Position numbers and translations under genes: made by a program. The notes under the pieces were generated by a model. It did not search any database and was not told where the DNA came from. It saw nothing but the letters and a program-made list of their open reading frames with translations. Positions 5,571 through 5,595 of a stretch of 5,595 nucleotides of DNA are shown here, piece after piece. Location: assembly GCA_963642145.1 (NCBI GenBank), contig CAVIFU010000072.1, positions 1 to 5,595 on the forward strand, in the 5' to 3' direction. Source of the DNA: Stercoripulliclostridium_A sp963642145 (lineage in GTDB: Bacteria > Bacillota > Clostridia > Christensenellales > DTU072). Within the stretch, counting starts at the first letter, position 1. The number at the start of each line of letters is the position of its first letter.

Positions 5571-5595
5571 ACCGCTTGAACAAAAGTAAATCGGC

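Overview
The window looks like chromosomal DNA from an anaerobic member of the Clostridia (Bacillota), probably an uncultured gut-type lineage. This rests on the gene families (a YtqB/MnmM-type methyltransferase typical of Bacillota, a large flavin/iron-sulfur oxidoreductase of a kind common in strict anaerobes), on GGAGG-type ribosome binding sites, and on AT-rich intergenic DNA flanking moderately GC-rich genes. No 16S gene or other phylogenetic marker is present, so the assignment is an inference.

All five genes lie on the minus strand and are read from right to left. A short regulatory region (about 5363-5595) holds a good sigma-70-type promoter pointing left, a second candidate promoter pointing right out of the window, a perfect 18-bp palindrome between them, a heptad repeat and a G-quadruplex-type G-tract. 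The leftward promoter drives four tightly packed genes: two tandem hypB paralogs (5362-4688 and 4707-4027), a 957-residue multi-domain flavin/Fe-S NAD(P)-type oxidoreductase (4039-1166), and hypA (1166-822). Each junction overlaps (20, 13 and 1 bp), so the four are almost certainly one translationally coupled transcript. A strong intrinsic terminator follows hypA (802-773). Twelve bases past it begins a separate small gene, a YtqB/MnmM-family tRNA wobble-uridine methyltransferase (760-209), which ends in another hairpin. The left 208 bases are AT-rich and contain a second copy of the heptad repeat and an inverted copy of the G-rich tract.

HypA and HypB are the nickel-delivery pair of [NiFe]-hydrogenase maturation. 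Here they come without hypC, hypD, hypE or hypF and without any hydrogenase structural gene. Instead two HypB GTPases bracket, together with HypA, a large redox enzyme with an unusual cysteine-rich N-terminal region. The conserved packing suggests that the oxidoreductase and the Ni chaperones work on a common target, which may be a Ni enzyme encoded elsewhere. That functional link is inferred from gene order alone and is the most interesting point in the window.
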